Below the pieces are notes generated by a model that saw nothing but the letters and a program-made list of their open reading frames with translations, did not search any database and had not been told where the DNA came from. The position numbers and the translations under genes are program-made. Shown here piece after piece: positions 1-8,391 of a DNA stretch of 64,000 nt. Source of the DNA: JANYGA01 sp031420415. GTDB lineage: Bacteria > Vulcanimicrobiota > Vulcanimicrobiia > Vulcanimicrobiales > Vulcanimicrobiaceae. The stretch lies in contig JANOMT010000006.1 of the NCBI GenBank assembly GCA_031420415.1, positions 1 to 64,000 of the forward strand. Reading direction: 5' to 3'. Each line of letters opens with the position of its first letter. Positions within the stretch are counted from its first letter, which is position 1.

Positions 1-54
1 GGGGCCCTGGGGCGGGCGCTCGAGGGCGGGGGCACGACGGTCACGAGCGCCTAA
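1..54 (+). CDS. 3' end of an unidentified gene (partial)
   Basis: The first base opens a reading frame that runs 17 codons to a TAA at 52-54 and encodes a Gly/Ala/Thr-rich tail. The epimerase gene begins within about 10 bases of this stop, so the two are probably co-transcribed. The fragment is too short to assign a family. The frame has G/C at most third positions, as in neighbouring genes, which is the only reason to call it coding. Confidence 0.4.
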   Translation, partial: GALGRALEGGGTTVTSA

Positions 55-64
55 CGTGTCGCCG

Positions 65-1108
65 ATGCGCGTTCTCGTGACCGGCGGCGCCGGCTATATC
101 GGCGTCGTCTTGTGCCGCCAACTTATCGAAGCCGGCCACCAGCCCGTCGCTTTCGATCGCCTTTTCTGGGGGCGCAAGCCGCTCGCGGGGCTCGACGTGG
201 AGATCGTCGCGGGCGATTTGCGCGATTTCGATGCGTCGGCGCTCGACGATATCGAGGCCGTCTGCCATCTCGCGGGACTCTCGAACGATCCGACGGCGGA
301 ATATAATACGGCGGCAAACTGGCAGATGAACGCGATTGCGACCGAACGTCTCGTGGCGGCCTGCGTCGCGCGCGGAATCGAACGTTTTACGTTCGCTTCG
401 AGCGCGTCGATCTACGATAGCGAGGCGTCGTCGCAGCAGCTCGACCGATCGCCGATCATGTGCGACGAGACGACGGTCGTGCGGCCGCGTGGCGCGTACT
501 CGATCTCGAAAAAATACGCCGAAGATGCGATCCTGCGCGCGGTGGACGACCGTTTCTCGCCCGTCATCTTTCGTCAGGGCACCGTGTATGGCTACAGTCC
601 GCGCATGCGCTTCGACCTCGTTGTCAACACGTTCATCAAAGACGCGATCGTGCACCGACGCCTGTCCTTACACGGAGGCGGTTGGATGTGGCGACCGCTC
701 GTCGACGTGGAAGATGTCGCGCGCGTGCACGTCCTCGCACTCGACGCACCCCTCGATCGCGTGCGCGGCCAGATCTTCAACGTCCTCGAAGAAAATTACC
801 AGATCCGGCAACTCGCGATGCTCGTTGCGGGCTCGCTCGCGCTCGTCAAGCCGGCGCTAAGCGTCGAGCTCTCCGAGACGCCGCTTCCGGCGCTCGTGCG
901 CAACTATCGTATGAGCAACGCGAAGCTCAGCACGGCACTGGATTTCACGCCGTCGCGCACCGTGCTCGAATCGATCCAACACATGGTGGAACGTCTGCCG
1001 CTCGACCGACTCGACGATTACGGCGATCCGCGCTACTACAACATTCGCTGGATGACGCTACTCGAAGAGCTGCATGCCGAGCAGCGTTCGTTCGCGTCCA
1101 TCTACTAA
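65..1108 (+). CDS. NAD-dependent epimerase/dehydratase (extended SDR)
   Basis: A 347-residue extended short-chain dehydrogenase, the family of nucleotide-sugar epimerases and dehydratases. The N-terminal Rossmann motif GGAGYIG sits at residues 7-13. The catalytic YxxxK is present as YSISK at about residue 146, preceded by an SSASIY segment that supplies the catalytic Ser. The C-terminal half resembles the substrate-binding lobe of WcaG/GalE-type enzymes. The ATG at 65 is chosen because the beta-strand starts directly after it; a GTG at 56 would add only three residues. The stop lies 11 bases before dnaG. The sugar substrate cannot be told from sequence alone. Confidence 0.9.
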   Translation: MRVLVTGGAGYIGVVLCRQLIEAGHQPVAFDRLFWGRKPLAGLDVEIVAGDLRDFDASALDDIEAVCHLAGLSNDPTAEYNTAANWQMNAIATERLVAACVARGIERFTFASSASIYDSEASSQQLDRSPIMCDETTVVRPRGAYSISKKYAEDAILRAVDDRFSPVIFRQGTVYGYSPRMRFDLVVNTFIKDAIVHRRLSLHGGGWMWRPLVDVEDVARVHVLALDAPLDRVRGQIFNVLEENYQIRQLAMLVAGSLALVKPALSVELSETPLPALVRNYRMSNAKLSTALDFTPSRTVLESIQHMVERLPLDRLDDYGDPRYYNIRWMTLLEELHAEQRSFASIY

Positions 1109-1119
1109 CGGGTCGGCAC

Positions 1120-2934
1120 GTGCGCATCGACCAAACCACCATCCGCGAAATCCTCGCGCGCACCGATATCGGTACGTTCATCGGGACGTACGTGCAACTT
1201 CGCAAACGCGGCCGCGATCTCGTGGGGCTCTGTCCTTTTCACGGCGAGAAGTCGCCGTCGTTCCACGTCCATCCCGATAGCGGCTACTTCAAATGCTTCG
1301 GCTGCCAGAAGGGCGGCGACGTCATCAAGTTCGTGATGGAACTCGAAGGCCTGCCGTTCCCCGAAGCCGCGCGCGTCCTCGCGCGGCGTGCGGGCGTCGA
1401 ACTCGCCGAAGAAGATCCCGCAGCCGCTCGCGTGCGCGGCGAGAAAGAGCAGATCCACGCCGTGAACGAACTCGCGGCATCGTTCTATCACCGCACGCTC
1501 CGTTTGGGAGCCGAGGCCGAAGTCGCGCGCGCGTACGTCGCAAAGCGCGGCTTACGCCAAGAGACGGTCGATGCGTTCAAGATCGGCTACGCACCCGATA
1601 CCTGGAACGCGCTCGTGGCCGAACTGCAGAGCAATGGCATCGATCTCGCGATCGCGGAGAAAGCGTATCTCGTCAAAGCGCGCTCCGGCGGAAACGGTTA
1701 CTACGATTTCTATCGCGGTCGCTTGATGATCCCGACGTATGCGACGACGGGAGAATGCATCGCCTTCGGTGGCCGGTCGCTCGATGGTCAAGAACCGAAG
1801 TATCTCAACACGGGCGCGACGCCCGTCTACACGAAAGGGCGCGGCCTCTACGCGCTCAATGTCGCGCGCCGCTCCGCGGTCGACCGCGAAGCGCTCATCG
1901 TCGTCGAAGGCTACCTCGATTGTATCGCGTTGCACGAAGCCGGGTTTACCAACGCCGTCGCTTCGCTCGGTACCGCGTTCACGCCCGAACAAGCCACGGA
2001 ATTGCGCAAATATGCGGAGCGGATTTTCGTGTGCTTCGACGCAGATGCCGCGGGAAGCAACGCAACGGCGAAATCGATCGACACGCTCGGTGCCGCGGGC
2101 TGTACCGCATTCGTCGTGCAGCTTCCACCGGGCGAAGACCCCGACACGTTCGTGCGCGCAAACGGCGCGCCCGCGTTTGCGAAAAAGCTCGACGACGCGC
2201 TCCCGTGGATTCAGTTCAAGCTCGATCGCGAGATCGCGACGATTCTGATCAAACGCTTACCGCCCGCGCAAGCGGCGCAGACGGCAGAGACGCTCGTTTC
2301 CGCGTTGCCGCGCGTCGAGTGGGATAAGTGGCGCGTCTACGTCGCGGGCAAGCTCGGCCTCGCAATCGACGATCTGCGCGCCAACCGTTTCGTGAACAAT
2401 CCCGCGAACTTCGCCCCGCGCATCGGCGGCGGGACGGGCATGGTACGTCACGTCGCGCCGACGGCCGAGCCGCCGTCGGTCGATCGTGAGATTCTCGCCG
2501 CGCTCGTCGACGAGCCCACGCTCGTTGCGGAGTTCGCGCCGCTCATCCCGAGCGAGGTCTTTACGGACGAGCGGTACCGTGAAATCTATCGCGCGCTCTG
2601 CGCGGCTGCAGCGTCGCTCGTGACCGCGAGCGACGTGTATGCGGTACTCGGCGACGACCGCGATGCCGTCGAGCGCGTCGTCGCATTGCAGAAAACGGAT
2701 CGCTCGTCCCAGATTCGCTTCCCCGACTCGGCCGCACGGCGCGCGCACCTCGAACGCGTCGTCGAACGTCTCACGGAAGACGATCTCGAGCGCCGTTTTC
2801 GCGAACTCGACGCACGCATCGACGCGGCATTCGCATCGGGTGCGGCGATCTCGACCGAGGACCGCGACGAACACCGCAAACTCGCCATCGCGCGCGAAGC
2901 GCGCAAGAAGCGCCGCCTCTCGCCTCGCGGGTAA
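1120..2934 (+). CDS. dnaG: DNA primase DnaG
   Basis: Synthesises RNA primers at the replication fork. The 604-residue length is normal for DnaG. A CHC2-type zinc finger occupies residues 38-62 (C38, H41, C59, C62), followed by the catalytic core. The TOPRIM domain has the glutamate-bearing strand LIVVEGYLD near residue 260 and the acidic motif CFDADAAG near residue 305. The C-terminal part is the helicase-interacting region. The GTG at 1120 (start VRIDQTTIREIL) gives the canonical N terminus directly before the zinc finger; the much longer open frame upstream is the epimerase gene read out of frame. The dnaG-rpoD order seen here is the classical macromolecular-synthesis arrangement. Confidence 0.97.
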   Translation: MRIDQTTIREILARTDIGTFIGTYVQLRKRGRDLVGLCPFHGEKSPSFHVHPDSGYFKCFGCQKGGDVIKFVMELEGLPFPEAARVLARRAGVELAEEDPAAARVRGEKEQIHAVNELAASFYHRTLRLGAEAEVARAYVAKRGLRQETVDAFKIGYAPDTWNALVAELQSNGIDLAIAEKAYLVKARSGGNGYYDFYRGRLMIPTYATTGECIAFGGRSLDGQEPKYLNTGATPVYTKGRGLYALNVARRSAVDREALIVVEGYLDCIALHEAGFTNAVASLGTAFTPEQATELRKYAERIFVCFDADAAGSNATAKSIDTLGAAGCTAFVVQLPPGEDPDTFVRANGAPAFAKKLDDALPWIQFKLDREIATILIKRLPPAQAAQTAETLVSALPRVEWDKWRVYVAGKLGLAIDDLRANRFVNNPANFAPRIGGGTGMVRHVAPTAEPPSVDREILAALVDEPTLVAEFAPLIPSEVFTDERYREIYRALCAAAASLVTASDVYAVLGDDRDAVERVVALQKTDRSSQIRFPDSAARRAHLERVVERLTEDDLERRFRELDARIDAAFASGAAISTEDRDEHRKLAIAREARKKRRLSPRG

Positions 2935-2946
2935 GAAGCGGTGCCG

Positions 2947-3193
2947 ATCGACTGACCTAAAGGTTCGCAATCTCGACGAGCATGTCGCCGCAGTATTGCG
3001 ATCACGCGCAAAGTTCAACGGCGTCTCGCTTGAAGAAGAAGTACGCCGCATTTTGACGGCATCGGTTGCAGCGCGGAAAGAAGCGTTGATGAAACGTGCA
3101 GCGGCCATTCGCGCGTCGATCGGTTCTGTCCCGGGGGATCCGGCCCTCGACAGTGCGGTGATCATTCGCGAAGAGCGCGATGCCTGGGGATAA
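2947..3193 (+). pseudogene. FitA/VapB-like ribbon-helix-helix antitoxin, start codon destroyed
   Basis: From 2951 to the TAA at 3191-3193 the frame encodes an Arc/FitA-type antitoxin: a TDLKVRNLDEHVAAVLRSRA strand-helix start, an EEEVRRIL helix, and a C-terminal arm ending VIIREERDAWG that normally plugs the toxin. No ATG, GTG or TTG lies in frame close upstream. The bases at 2947-2950 read ATCG directly before ACT GAC; removing the C would restore GTG CCG ATG ACT GAC. A one-base insertion that killed the start is the simplest reading, though a rare start codon cannot be excluded. The toxin remnant overlaps its 3' end. Confidence 0.7.
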
Positions 3194-3510
3194 TGGTGCG
3201 ACCCGAGCAGTTCTCGATGCGTCGATTGCCGTTCGTTGCGGCGCAAGGTTGTCGCCGGCGAGGTTCGTGCGGAGTTCGCAGTCGATACCCTCGATACGCT
3301 GCGAACGACGATCGCCGAAGGCCTGTTGGATTTGGCAATCGATGAAACGCTCGTATCGTCTGCGCTCACGTTGGCATTGACGCTCCCACAGAAGATTCCG
3401 GACTGCATGTATCTTGCGCTTGCCGGCGTGAAGGCATCGCTCTTGCGACGGCCGACGTGACGCTCGCGCGTCTCGCTCGTCAGCGCGGTACGGCCGTTCT
3501 CTTCGGCTGA
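3180..3510 (+). pseudogene. VapC-like PIN-domain toxin remnant (internal deletion and frameshift)
   Basis: An ATG at 3180 overlaps the antitoxin stop and encodes RAVLDASIAV, the first PIN-domain strand with its catalytic Asp. Toxin-like coding then resumes about 50 bases later in another frame (WRKVVAGE from roughly 3238, then LPQKIPDCMYLALA with the second Asp). It shifts again near 3433 to give IALATADVTLARLARQRG and a TGA at 3508-3510. Compared with a ~130-residue VapC, about 35-40 residues around the middle catalytic Glu are gone, and two frame changes are needed to read the rest. The gene cannot make an active ribonuclease as sequenced. With the broken antitoxin it forms a dead TA locus between dnaG and rpoD. 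Confidence 0.75.
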
Positions 3511-3679
3511 ACCTTTGGCGTGTAGGTGATCACGCGCAACTGTTGGAGACTCCATCGTGTCTTCAGACCGCTCGACGAAAGCCGTGGCCTAAGGCGCGGT
3601 GGAATTTCACGTCGGGTTGCAGAAGAGCGTAGGCTCGCGCCCGAGAGGCGCACGTCGAAAGGGGGTGAGGTCAAAACGT

Positions 3680-4855
3680 ATGGCACGAAAAAAAGCGGCA
3701 AATAACGGCTCGAATGGCGAGGCGGCGGCACCGGCACTGCCACTCGAAGAGCAGATCAAGAAGCTCATCGAAAAAGGCAAGAAACGTCAATCGCTGACGT
3801 ACGAAGAAATTAATGCCGTCTTCGATAATGTCGAGGAAGTCGATCCCGAGCGCATCGATATGCTTTTCGAAGAGATTGCGAATCTCGGTATCGAGGTCGT
3901 TGAAGAGCAAAAAGACGAGAAGCCCGAGGAAAAAGGAAGCGGTTCGGAAGCGGAAGTTCCCGCTGGCCTCTCCCTCGACGACCCCGTTCGGATGTACCTC
4001 AAAGAGATCGGCCGCGTGGCGCTCCTTTCGATGGACGAAGAGAAAACGCTCGCGATGTCGATTGAAGCGGGCGAACTCGAAGGCCAGAAAAACGGGCAGG
4101 CGCAGAGCCGTATCGTCGAAGCGGGCTTCGAATCCAAACGCAAGCTCACGGAAGCAAATCTCCGTCTCGTCGTTTCGATCGCGAAAAAGTACGTCGGCCG
4201 CGGCATGCTCTTCCTCGACCTCATTCAAGAAGGCAATCTCGGTCTTATCCGCGCCGTCGAAAAATTCGATTACCGCAAGGGCTACAAATTCTCGACGTAT
4301 GCAACGTGGTGGATCCGTCAGGCGATAACGCGCGCGCTCGCAGATCAAGCCCGTACGATCCGCATCCCCGTGCACATGGTCGAGACGATCAATCGTCTCA
4401 TCAAGATCTCACGCCAACTTCTCCAAGAACTCGGACGCGATCCGACGGTCGAAGAGATCGCGCACGAGATGGGTCTCACGCCCGAGAAGGTTCGCGAAGT
4501 CATCAAGATTTCACAAGAACCGATCTCGCTCGAGACGCCAATCGGCGAAGAAGAAGATTCGCATCTCGGCGACTTTATCGAGGATCAAGAGGCGATCGCA
4601 CCCGCAGAAGCGGCCTCGGTCATGCTCCTCAAAGAGAAGATGGCGGATGTCCTCAAGAACTTAACCGAACGCGAGCGTAAAGTACTCGTGTTGCGGTTCG
4701 GTCTCGAAGACGGCCACCAACGCACACTCGAAGAAGTCGGCCAGGAGTTCGGCGTTACACGCGAACGTATTCGCCAAATCGAAGCGAAGGCTCTTCGTAA
4801 ACTGCGTCATCCCTCGCGTGGCAAGGCCCTCAAGGATTACTGGTCGAGCGAATAG
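3680..4855 (+). CDS. rpoD: RNA polymerase primary sigma factor (sigma-70)
   Basis: A 391-residue group 1 sigma factor. After a Lys/Ala-rich leader, region 1.1 is recognisable (about residues 17-75). Region 1.2 follows with DPVRMYLKEIG, then region 2 with the core-binding and -10 recognition segment (FDYRKGYKFSTYATWWIRQA). Region 3 and region 4 end in the DNA-binding helix VTRERIRQIEAKALRKLRHP. The ATG at 3680 is preceded by the purine-rich GGGGGTGAGG at 3661-3670. An in-frame GTG at 3599 would add residues without sigma similarity. It should transcribe most genes in this window, and the TATTAT box at the tRNA gene fits its region 2.4. Confidence 0.97.
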   Translation: MARKKAANNGSNGEAAAPALPLEEQIKKLIEKGKKRQSLTYEEINAVFDNVEEVDPERIDMLFEEIANLGIEVVEEQKDEKPEEKGSGSEAEVPAGLSLDDPVRMYLKEIGRVALLSMDEEKTLAMSIEAGELEGQKNGQAQSRIVEAGFESKRKLTEANLRLVVSIAKKYVGRGMLFLDLIQEGNLGLIRAVEKFDYRKGYKFSTYATWWIRQAITRALADQARTIRIPVHMVETINRLIKISRQLLQELGRDPTVEEIAHEMGLTPEKVREVIKISQEPISLETPIGEEEDSHLGDFIEDQEAIAPAEAASVMLLKEKMADVLKNLTERERKVLVLRFGLEDGHQRTLEEVGQEFGVTRERIRQIEAKALRKLRHPSRGKALKDYWSSE

Positions 4856-4883
4856 TGCGACCGGTCGATCTCGCGATCGAGGC

Positions 4884-4930
4884 AAAAGAAAAACGCCGCG
4901 TGCACGACCGTGCATGCGGCGTTCATCTTT
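4884..4930. terminator. Bidirectional rho-independent terminator
   Basis: An 8-bp stem (AACGCCGC 4892-4899 with GCGGCGTT 4916-4923) continues into a 6-bp inner stem (4900-4905 with 4910-4915, one G-T pair) and a GACC loop. The 5' side is preceded by AAAAGAAAA and the 3' side followed by TCATCTTTTC. It therefore works for rpoD on the plus strand and for the convergent secreted-protein gene on the minus strand. Confidence 0.85.
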
Positions 4931-4938
4931 TCCACGAA

Positions 4939-5649
4939 TTACATCGACATCGGTTTCGGAGGATTGACCGCTTTGACGTCGGGATTCTTTTCCGCGAACG
5001 CGCCGCTGGGATTGGGGACGAGCCAGATGCCGAGATCCCAAATCGCAGGGAACGCGAAGACGAAGCGCACTTCGGAGATTTTCTTCGCAATGCCCGCTTT
5101 CACGAGCGCGGCTTTGGTCGGCATCGCGACGGTCGCGCCGCCCTTGGCCATCATTTTTGCGCCGGTGCCACCGTAGGTCGGCCCGGTCGCGGTCGCGAGC
5201 CCGTAATGCACGTGTTCGGGGAATTTCTGCCAACGCGCCGGGGTGACGCCGAAAAGTTCGGGCGGCGTCGTCGAGGTGGCCGCGACGGAAAAATCCGCGC
5301 CGATCAGCCGATTCTTCGCATCGTACCAAAGTTGGCTCGGATGCTCGGCATCGACGCTCGTCCATTTGCGATTCGCGTAGCTGATCGCGCCCGTCTCGTC
5401 CTCGTCCGTATAGCGAACGTAGCCCGCTTTCCGCGCGGCCTCGGGGGTCGCAAAACGCGCCGTAAGATCGGCGGTCGCTTTCTCGACAAACGGCTCTTCG
5501 GCGGCCGTCGGTTTCCCGGAAATCACCTTGGTCGCCGGTTTCATCGCACTCGGCGACATCATCGGAGTGGCGGGTTCGGCTGCGCGACCGAGGGTCGGCG
5601 CTAGAACGAAGACCGCAGATAGTAGCGTGAGAGTCATGCGTCGGATCAT
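4939..5649 (-). CDS. Secreted protein of unknown function
   Basis: A 236-residue protein with a clear Sec signal peptide: MIRRM, a hydrophobic core TLTLLSAVFVLAPTLG and cleavage near RAAEP. The mature part begins with a Pro/Met/Ala-rich linker and continues as a compact soluble domain. That domain contains ARFATPEAARKAGYVRYTDED, WYDAKNRLIGADF, FPEHVHYGL and a C-terminal segment FAFPAIWDLGIWLVPN. I do not recognise the family. The gene follows two other minus-strand genes (KGG protein and another secreted protein) after a 47-base gap, so it may be the last gene of a stress or envelope operon. It ends at the shared terminator with rpoD. Confidence 0.8.
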   Translation of the reverse strand: MIRRMTLTLLSAVFVLAPTLGRAAEPATPMMSPSAMKPATKVISGKPTAAEEPFVEKATADLTARFATPEAARKAGYVRYTDEDETGAISYANRKWTSVDAEHPSQLWYDAKNRLIGADFSVAATSTTPPELFGVTPARWQKFPEHVHYGLATATGPTYGGTGAKMMAKGGATVAMPTKAALVKAGIAKKISEVRFVFAFPAIWDLGIWLVPNPSGAFAEKNPDVKAVNPPKPMSM

Positions 5650-5696
5650 GCTCGCATCTGCCGCTTCGGTTCTCGCGCGTCCTCTTCGGCGTAAAC

Positions 5697-6464
5697 CTAC
5701 GGCGTGGCGCTCGGTGCCGGCGTTGGCGGCAGCGTCGGCTTTCCTCGCGGCAGCGGTTTCGCTCTCGTTGGCGCGGGGGTGTAGAGCGGCGGCGCGGTGA
5801 GTTCCGCGTGCGGCGTATCGTAATTGCTTACGAATGGCGGTGGTGTCGAGAGTACGACGTGACTGGGATCGCTCGCGTCGATCGTGGCGGCGGTTTGCGC
5901 GCGGAGCACGCTGCCGACGGGCAAGACGAGTTGCCGGCCGCGGCGGAAAACGCGATAGATGACGTGATACGGTATGAAGATATCCGCTACGGTATCCGTG
6001 GTCGAGCGTGTCGATTGTTGGCCCGACGTCAATTCGATGTTGAGATATTCGTGATATGCGCGCATCGGGAGCGGTGGCGCCCCACCGGCCAGTGCGATCG
6101 GATCGAGATGGATCTGGACCGCGCCATCGATATCGCCCGTTTGCGCGCGCTGCGTCGTGATGATCGCGAGCGTCGCGGGCGTTCCGGCCGGTGCCACGAC
6201 CGTACCCGCCACGATCAGCGAATCCTTGAGGTGCATGTGGATCACCGACGCGGGCCGAGTCGAACCAGAATCGATCTTATCGTCGAGGACGAGTAGGAGC
6301 GTCGATCCATATGGAAGCGTCGCTCCTGTCGCGGCTGCGGCTGCGCTCGCTGTCGGCGCGGAGCGCGGCGCAACAGGCGGCGGGATGGCACGAGCGGCGG
6401 GAGCGATCGCCACGAGAGTCGCGGCGGCGAAAAGACCTGCAACGACTCCTCGGGCAAGGCGCAT
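5697..6464 (-). CDS. Secreted Pro/Ala-rich protein of unknown function
   Basis: A 255-residue protein with a signal peptide (MRLARG, core VVAGLFAAATLVAIA, cleavage at ARA). A Pro/Ala/Ser linker follows, then a beta-rich central domain of about 130 residues (start TLPYGSTLLLVLDDKIDSGS). It closes with a long low-complexity Pro/Thr/Lys tail. The central part starts like a barrel or assembly domain that binds envelope components, but no named family is certain. It starts 5 bases after the KGG gene and is surely co-transcribed with it. Confidence 0.8.
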   Translation of the reverse strand: MRLARGVVAGLFAAATLVAIAPAARAIPPPVAPRSAPTASAAAAATGATLPYGSTLLLVLDDKIDSGSTRPASVIHMHLKDSLIVAGTVVAPAGTPATLAIITTQRAQTGDIDGAVQIHLDPIALAGGAPPLPMRAYHEYLNIELTSGQQSTRSTTDTVADIFIPYHVIYRVFRRGRQLVLPVGSVLRAQTAATIDASDPSHVVLSTPPPFVSNYDTPHAELTAPPLYTPAPTRAKPLPRGKPTLPPTPAPSATP

Positions 6465-6469
6465 GCTCG

Positions 6470-6832
6470 CTACAAAGCCTTCTTGGCGTCGATGTCGAGC
6501 GCGACGGCGGCGGCTGCGGCTGCAGCTGCAGCTGCGGCTTTCTTGCCCTCTTCGATCAACGCTTTGACTTTCTGGCCGCCTTTTTGGCCGATTTGCTCGT
6601 AAAACGATGGGCCGTAGCGGTCGCGGGTCGCCTCGCCACCCTTCTTACCGCCTTTTTTCCCGATTTGTTCGTAGAATTCATGACCGTGCGCGAGCTTCGT
6701 CGCCTCGCCGCCCTTGCGACCGATCATTTCGTAGAATCCAGGGCCGTACTTTGCTTTGACGGTTTCTCCGCCTTTTTGTCCGGCTTCGCGAACGCTCATC
6801 CCAGTACCGGGCTTCCGTTTTGGTGTCGACAT
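6470..6832 (-). CDS. KGG-repeat general stress protein
   Basis: A 120-residue hydrophilic protein with tandem copies of the stress-protein repeat. Three units carry the GxxFYEQIGxKGG pattern (FYEMIGRKGG, FYEQIGKKGG, FYEQIGQKGG) after an initial EAGQKGG. Related proteins such as Bacillus GsiB and fungal Con-10 are intrinsically disordered and accumulate under starvation, desiccation or osmotic stress. The C terminus is a run of about eleven alanines encoded by GC-rich triplets, then DIDAKKAL. The ATG at 6832 is chosen because GGAAGG lies about a dozen bases upstream; a start 30 bases earlier adds MRAPRKVDLQ, which does not resemble the family. Confidence 0.9.
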   Translation of the reverse strand: MSTPKRKPGTGMSVREAGQKGGETVKAKYGPGFYEMIGRKGGEATKLAHGHEFYEQIGKKGGKKGGEATRDRYGPSFYEQIGQKGGQKVKALIEEGKKAAAAAAAAAAAVALDIDAKKAL

Positions 6833-6942
6833 TTGAAGATCTACCTTCCGAGGAGCGCGCACCGAATCTACAGAGGGAGTCGGGTGAACGGCCTGCCATA
6901 CGGCAACGTAACTCTACGACGGAAAGTTGGTCGCTCGCATCC

Positions 6943-8391
6943 GTGAAATACCTCGCGCTTTTTTCTCTGGTCGCCGTCGTGCTCTCGACCCCCGTCGTAG
7001 CGAGCGAAGAGAGCGATGCCGTCCGCGCGATCCAGATCGCCGAATCGCAGCGCAGGCTCGACCCGATCCTCGTGACCGATCTCGATGCGTCGCCCGCGCT
7101 CGCGGCGCGGGCGGCACTCGCGATCGGACGCGTGAAGAATAGCGACGGGGCGCTGCCGTTGCGCGCACACTTGAACTCGAGCGTCGCGGGCGTGCGCGCG
7201 ATGGTCGCCTACGGGCTCGGCCTTCTCGCGGATCGCGCGTCGCTTCGCGAACTCATGGCTCTGGCGCGCAACGACGCGAATTCGGCGGTGCGCTACGCGG
7301 CGATCGACGCGGTCGGCCGCATCGTTCTCATCGACCCGCATCTCGTGACGGCTTCGCTTGCGAACGACGCGCTCATCGTCGCACGCGCCGATCCCGATCC
7401 GCTCGTGCGCGCGCACGCCATGGCCCAATTCGATGCGTTCCGCAGCACGCCATTCGCCAGCACGATCGCAGCTTCGCTCGAGCGCGCGCAAGATCGAGAA
7501 CGCGATGAGACCGTACGCTGGCATACGGCGTGGGCGATCTTTCGCGGGTATGCTAGCGTCGTCGACGCGTCGTTTCTCAAGCGCGCGCTCCACGATCCAA
7601 ACGAAACGGTACGCGTTGAAGCCGCACGAGCGTGGGGGCGTCGGAGCGATGCCGGTGCGTCGACGGCCGTTCGTACGGCACTCAACGATCCGTCGTGGCG
7701 CGTCCAACTCGAAGCGCGCGAAGCGATGCGGCGGCTCGCTCGACTCGCGCCAACCGAGCATCTCCTGACGACACCGCGGGGCGTGCGCCTTCCGAAAATT
7801 CCGGCACCGGCACCGGCATCCGTCGCGAACCTCGCGCCGCTCGTAACGAGCGCCCCGCGCGCCCCCGAAGCTGCGACGCTCGCGCTCGTGGCACCCGTTC
7901 TCCCTCTAGCCGCAAGCGATCTCGCGCGACCGCAACCGGGCGCGCACCCACGCGTGCTCGTGACGACGACCAAAGGCGACGTGATCGTGCGCCTCTTTCC
8001 CGAGTGGGCTCCGGGGACGGTTGCGAATTTTCTCAACCTCGCCGCGCGCGGATACTTTAACGGGAACCGCTGGTTCCGCATCGTCCCCGATTTCGTCGTG
8101 CAGACGGGCGACCCGACCGATAACGGCGAGGGCGACGCGGGCTACACGATCGGTGCCGAGGAGAATCCGCTCGAGCAGCGCAGCGGCGTAATCGCTATGG
8201 GACTTAACTATACCGACGGCAGCGCGGTCCGCGATTCCGCGGGAACGCAGTTTTATATCACGCTCTCGCCGCAACTCCATCTCGATCGCGATTTCAGCGT
8301 TTTCGGCGAAGTCGCGGGCGGCTTCAACGTGCTCGCGCATCTCGTCGAAAGCGACCGGATCACGATGGTTACGCGGATATCCGACGGCTAG
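6943..8391 (+). CDS. Exported HEAT-repeat/cyclophilin-type peptidyl-prolyl isomerase
   Basis: A 482-residue protein. The GTG at 6943 opens a signal peptide (VKYLALFSLVAVVLSTPVVAS). Residues about 25-280 are HEAT-like repeats, pairs of short helices with recurring ARAALAIGR, VRYAAIDAVGR and VRVEAARAWGRR units. An Ala/Pro linker leads to a C-terminal cyclophilin domain of about 150 residues with VLVTTTKGDVIVRLFPEWAP, FNGNRWFRIVPDFVVQTGDP and GTQFYITLS, which cover the Arg-Phe and Gln/Phe active-site strands. Such proteins probably fold or scaffold envelope proteins. Its stop overlaps that of the convergent proline dehydrogenase by the palindrome CTAG. Confidence 0.88.
   Translation: MKYLALFSLVAVVLSTPVVASEESDAVRAIQIAESQRRLDPILVTDLDASPALAARAALAIGRVKNSDGALPLRAHLNSSVAGVRAMVAYGLGLLADRASLRELMALARNDANSAVRYAAIDAVGRIVLIDPHLVTASLANDALIVARADPDPLVRAHAMAQFDAFRSTPFASTIAASLERAQDRERDETVRWHTAWAIFRGYASVVDASFLKRALHDPNETVRVEAARAWGRRSDAGASTAVRTALNDPSWRVQLEAREAMRRLARLAPTEHLLTTPRGVRLPKIPAPAPASVANLAPLVTSAPRAPEAATLALVAPVLPLAASDLARPQPGAHPRVLVTTTKGDVIVRLFPEWAPGTVANFLNLAARGYFNGNRWFRIVPDFVVQTGDPTDNGEGDAGYTIGAEENPLEQRSGVIAMGLNYTDGSAVRDSAGTQFYITLSPQLHLDRDFSVFGEVAGGFNVLAHLVESDRITMVTRISDG

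Noticed and set aside
460..1119. N-terminal extension of dnaG by 220 codons
   Set aside because: The stretch is the epimerase gene in another frame; DnaG similarity begins at GTG 1120 just ahead of the zinc finger.
6480..6540. GCN triplet repeat as a microsatellite
   Set aside because: It encodes the alanine run at the C terminus of the KGG protein; codon choice is mixed (gcg, gca, gct, gcc), so it is protein-level low complexity. The alanine-coding run near 61060-61100 is the same case.
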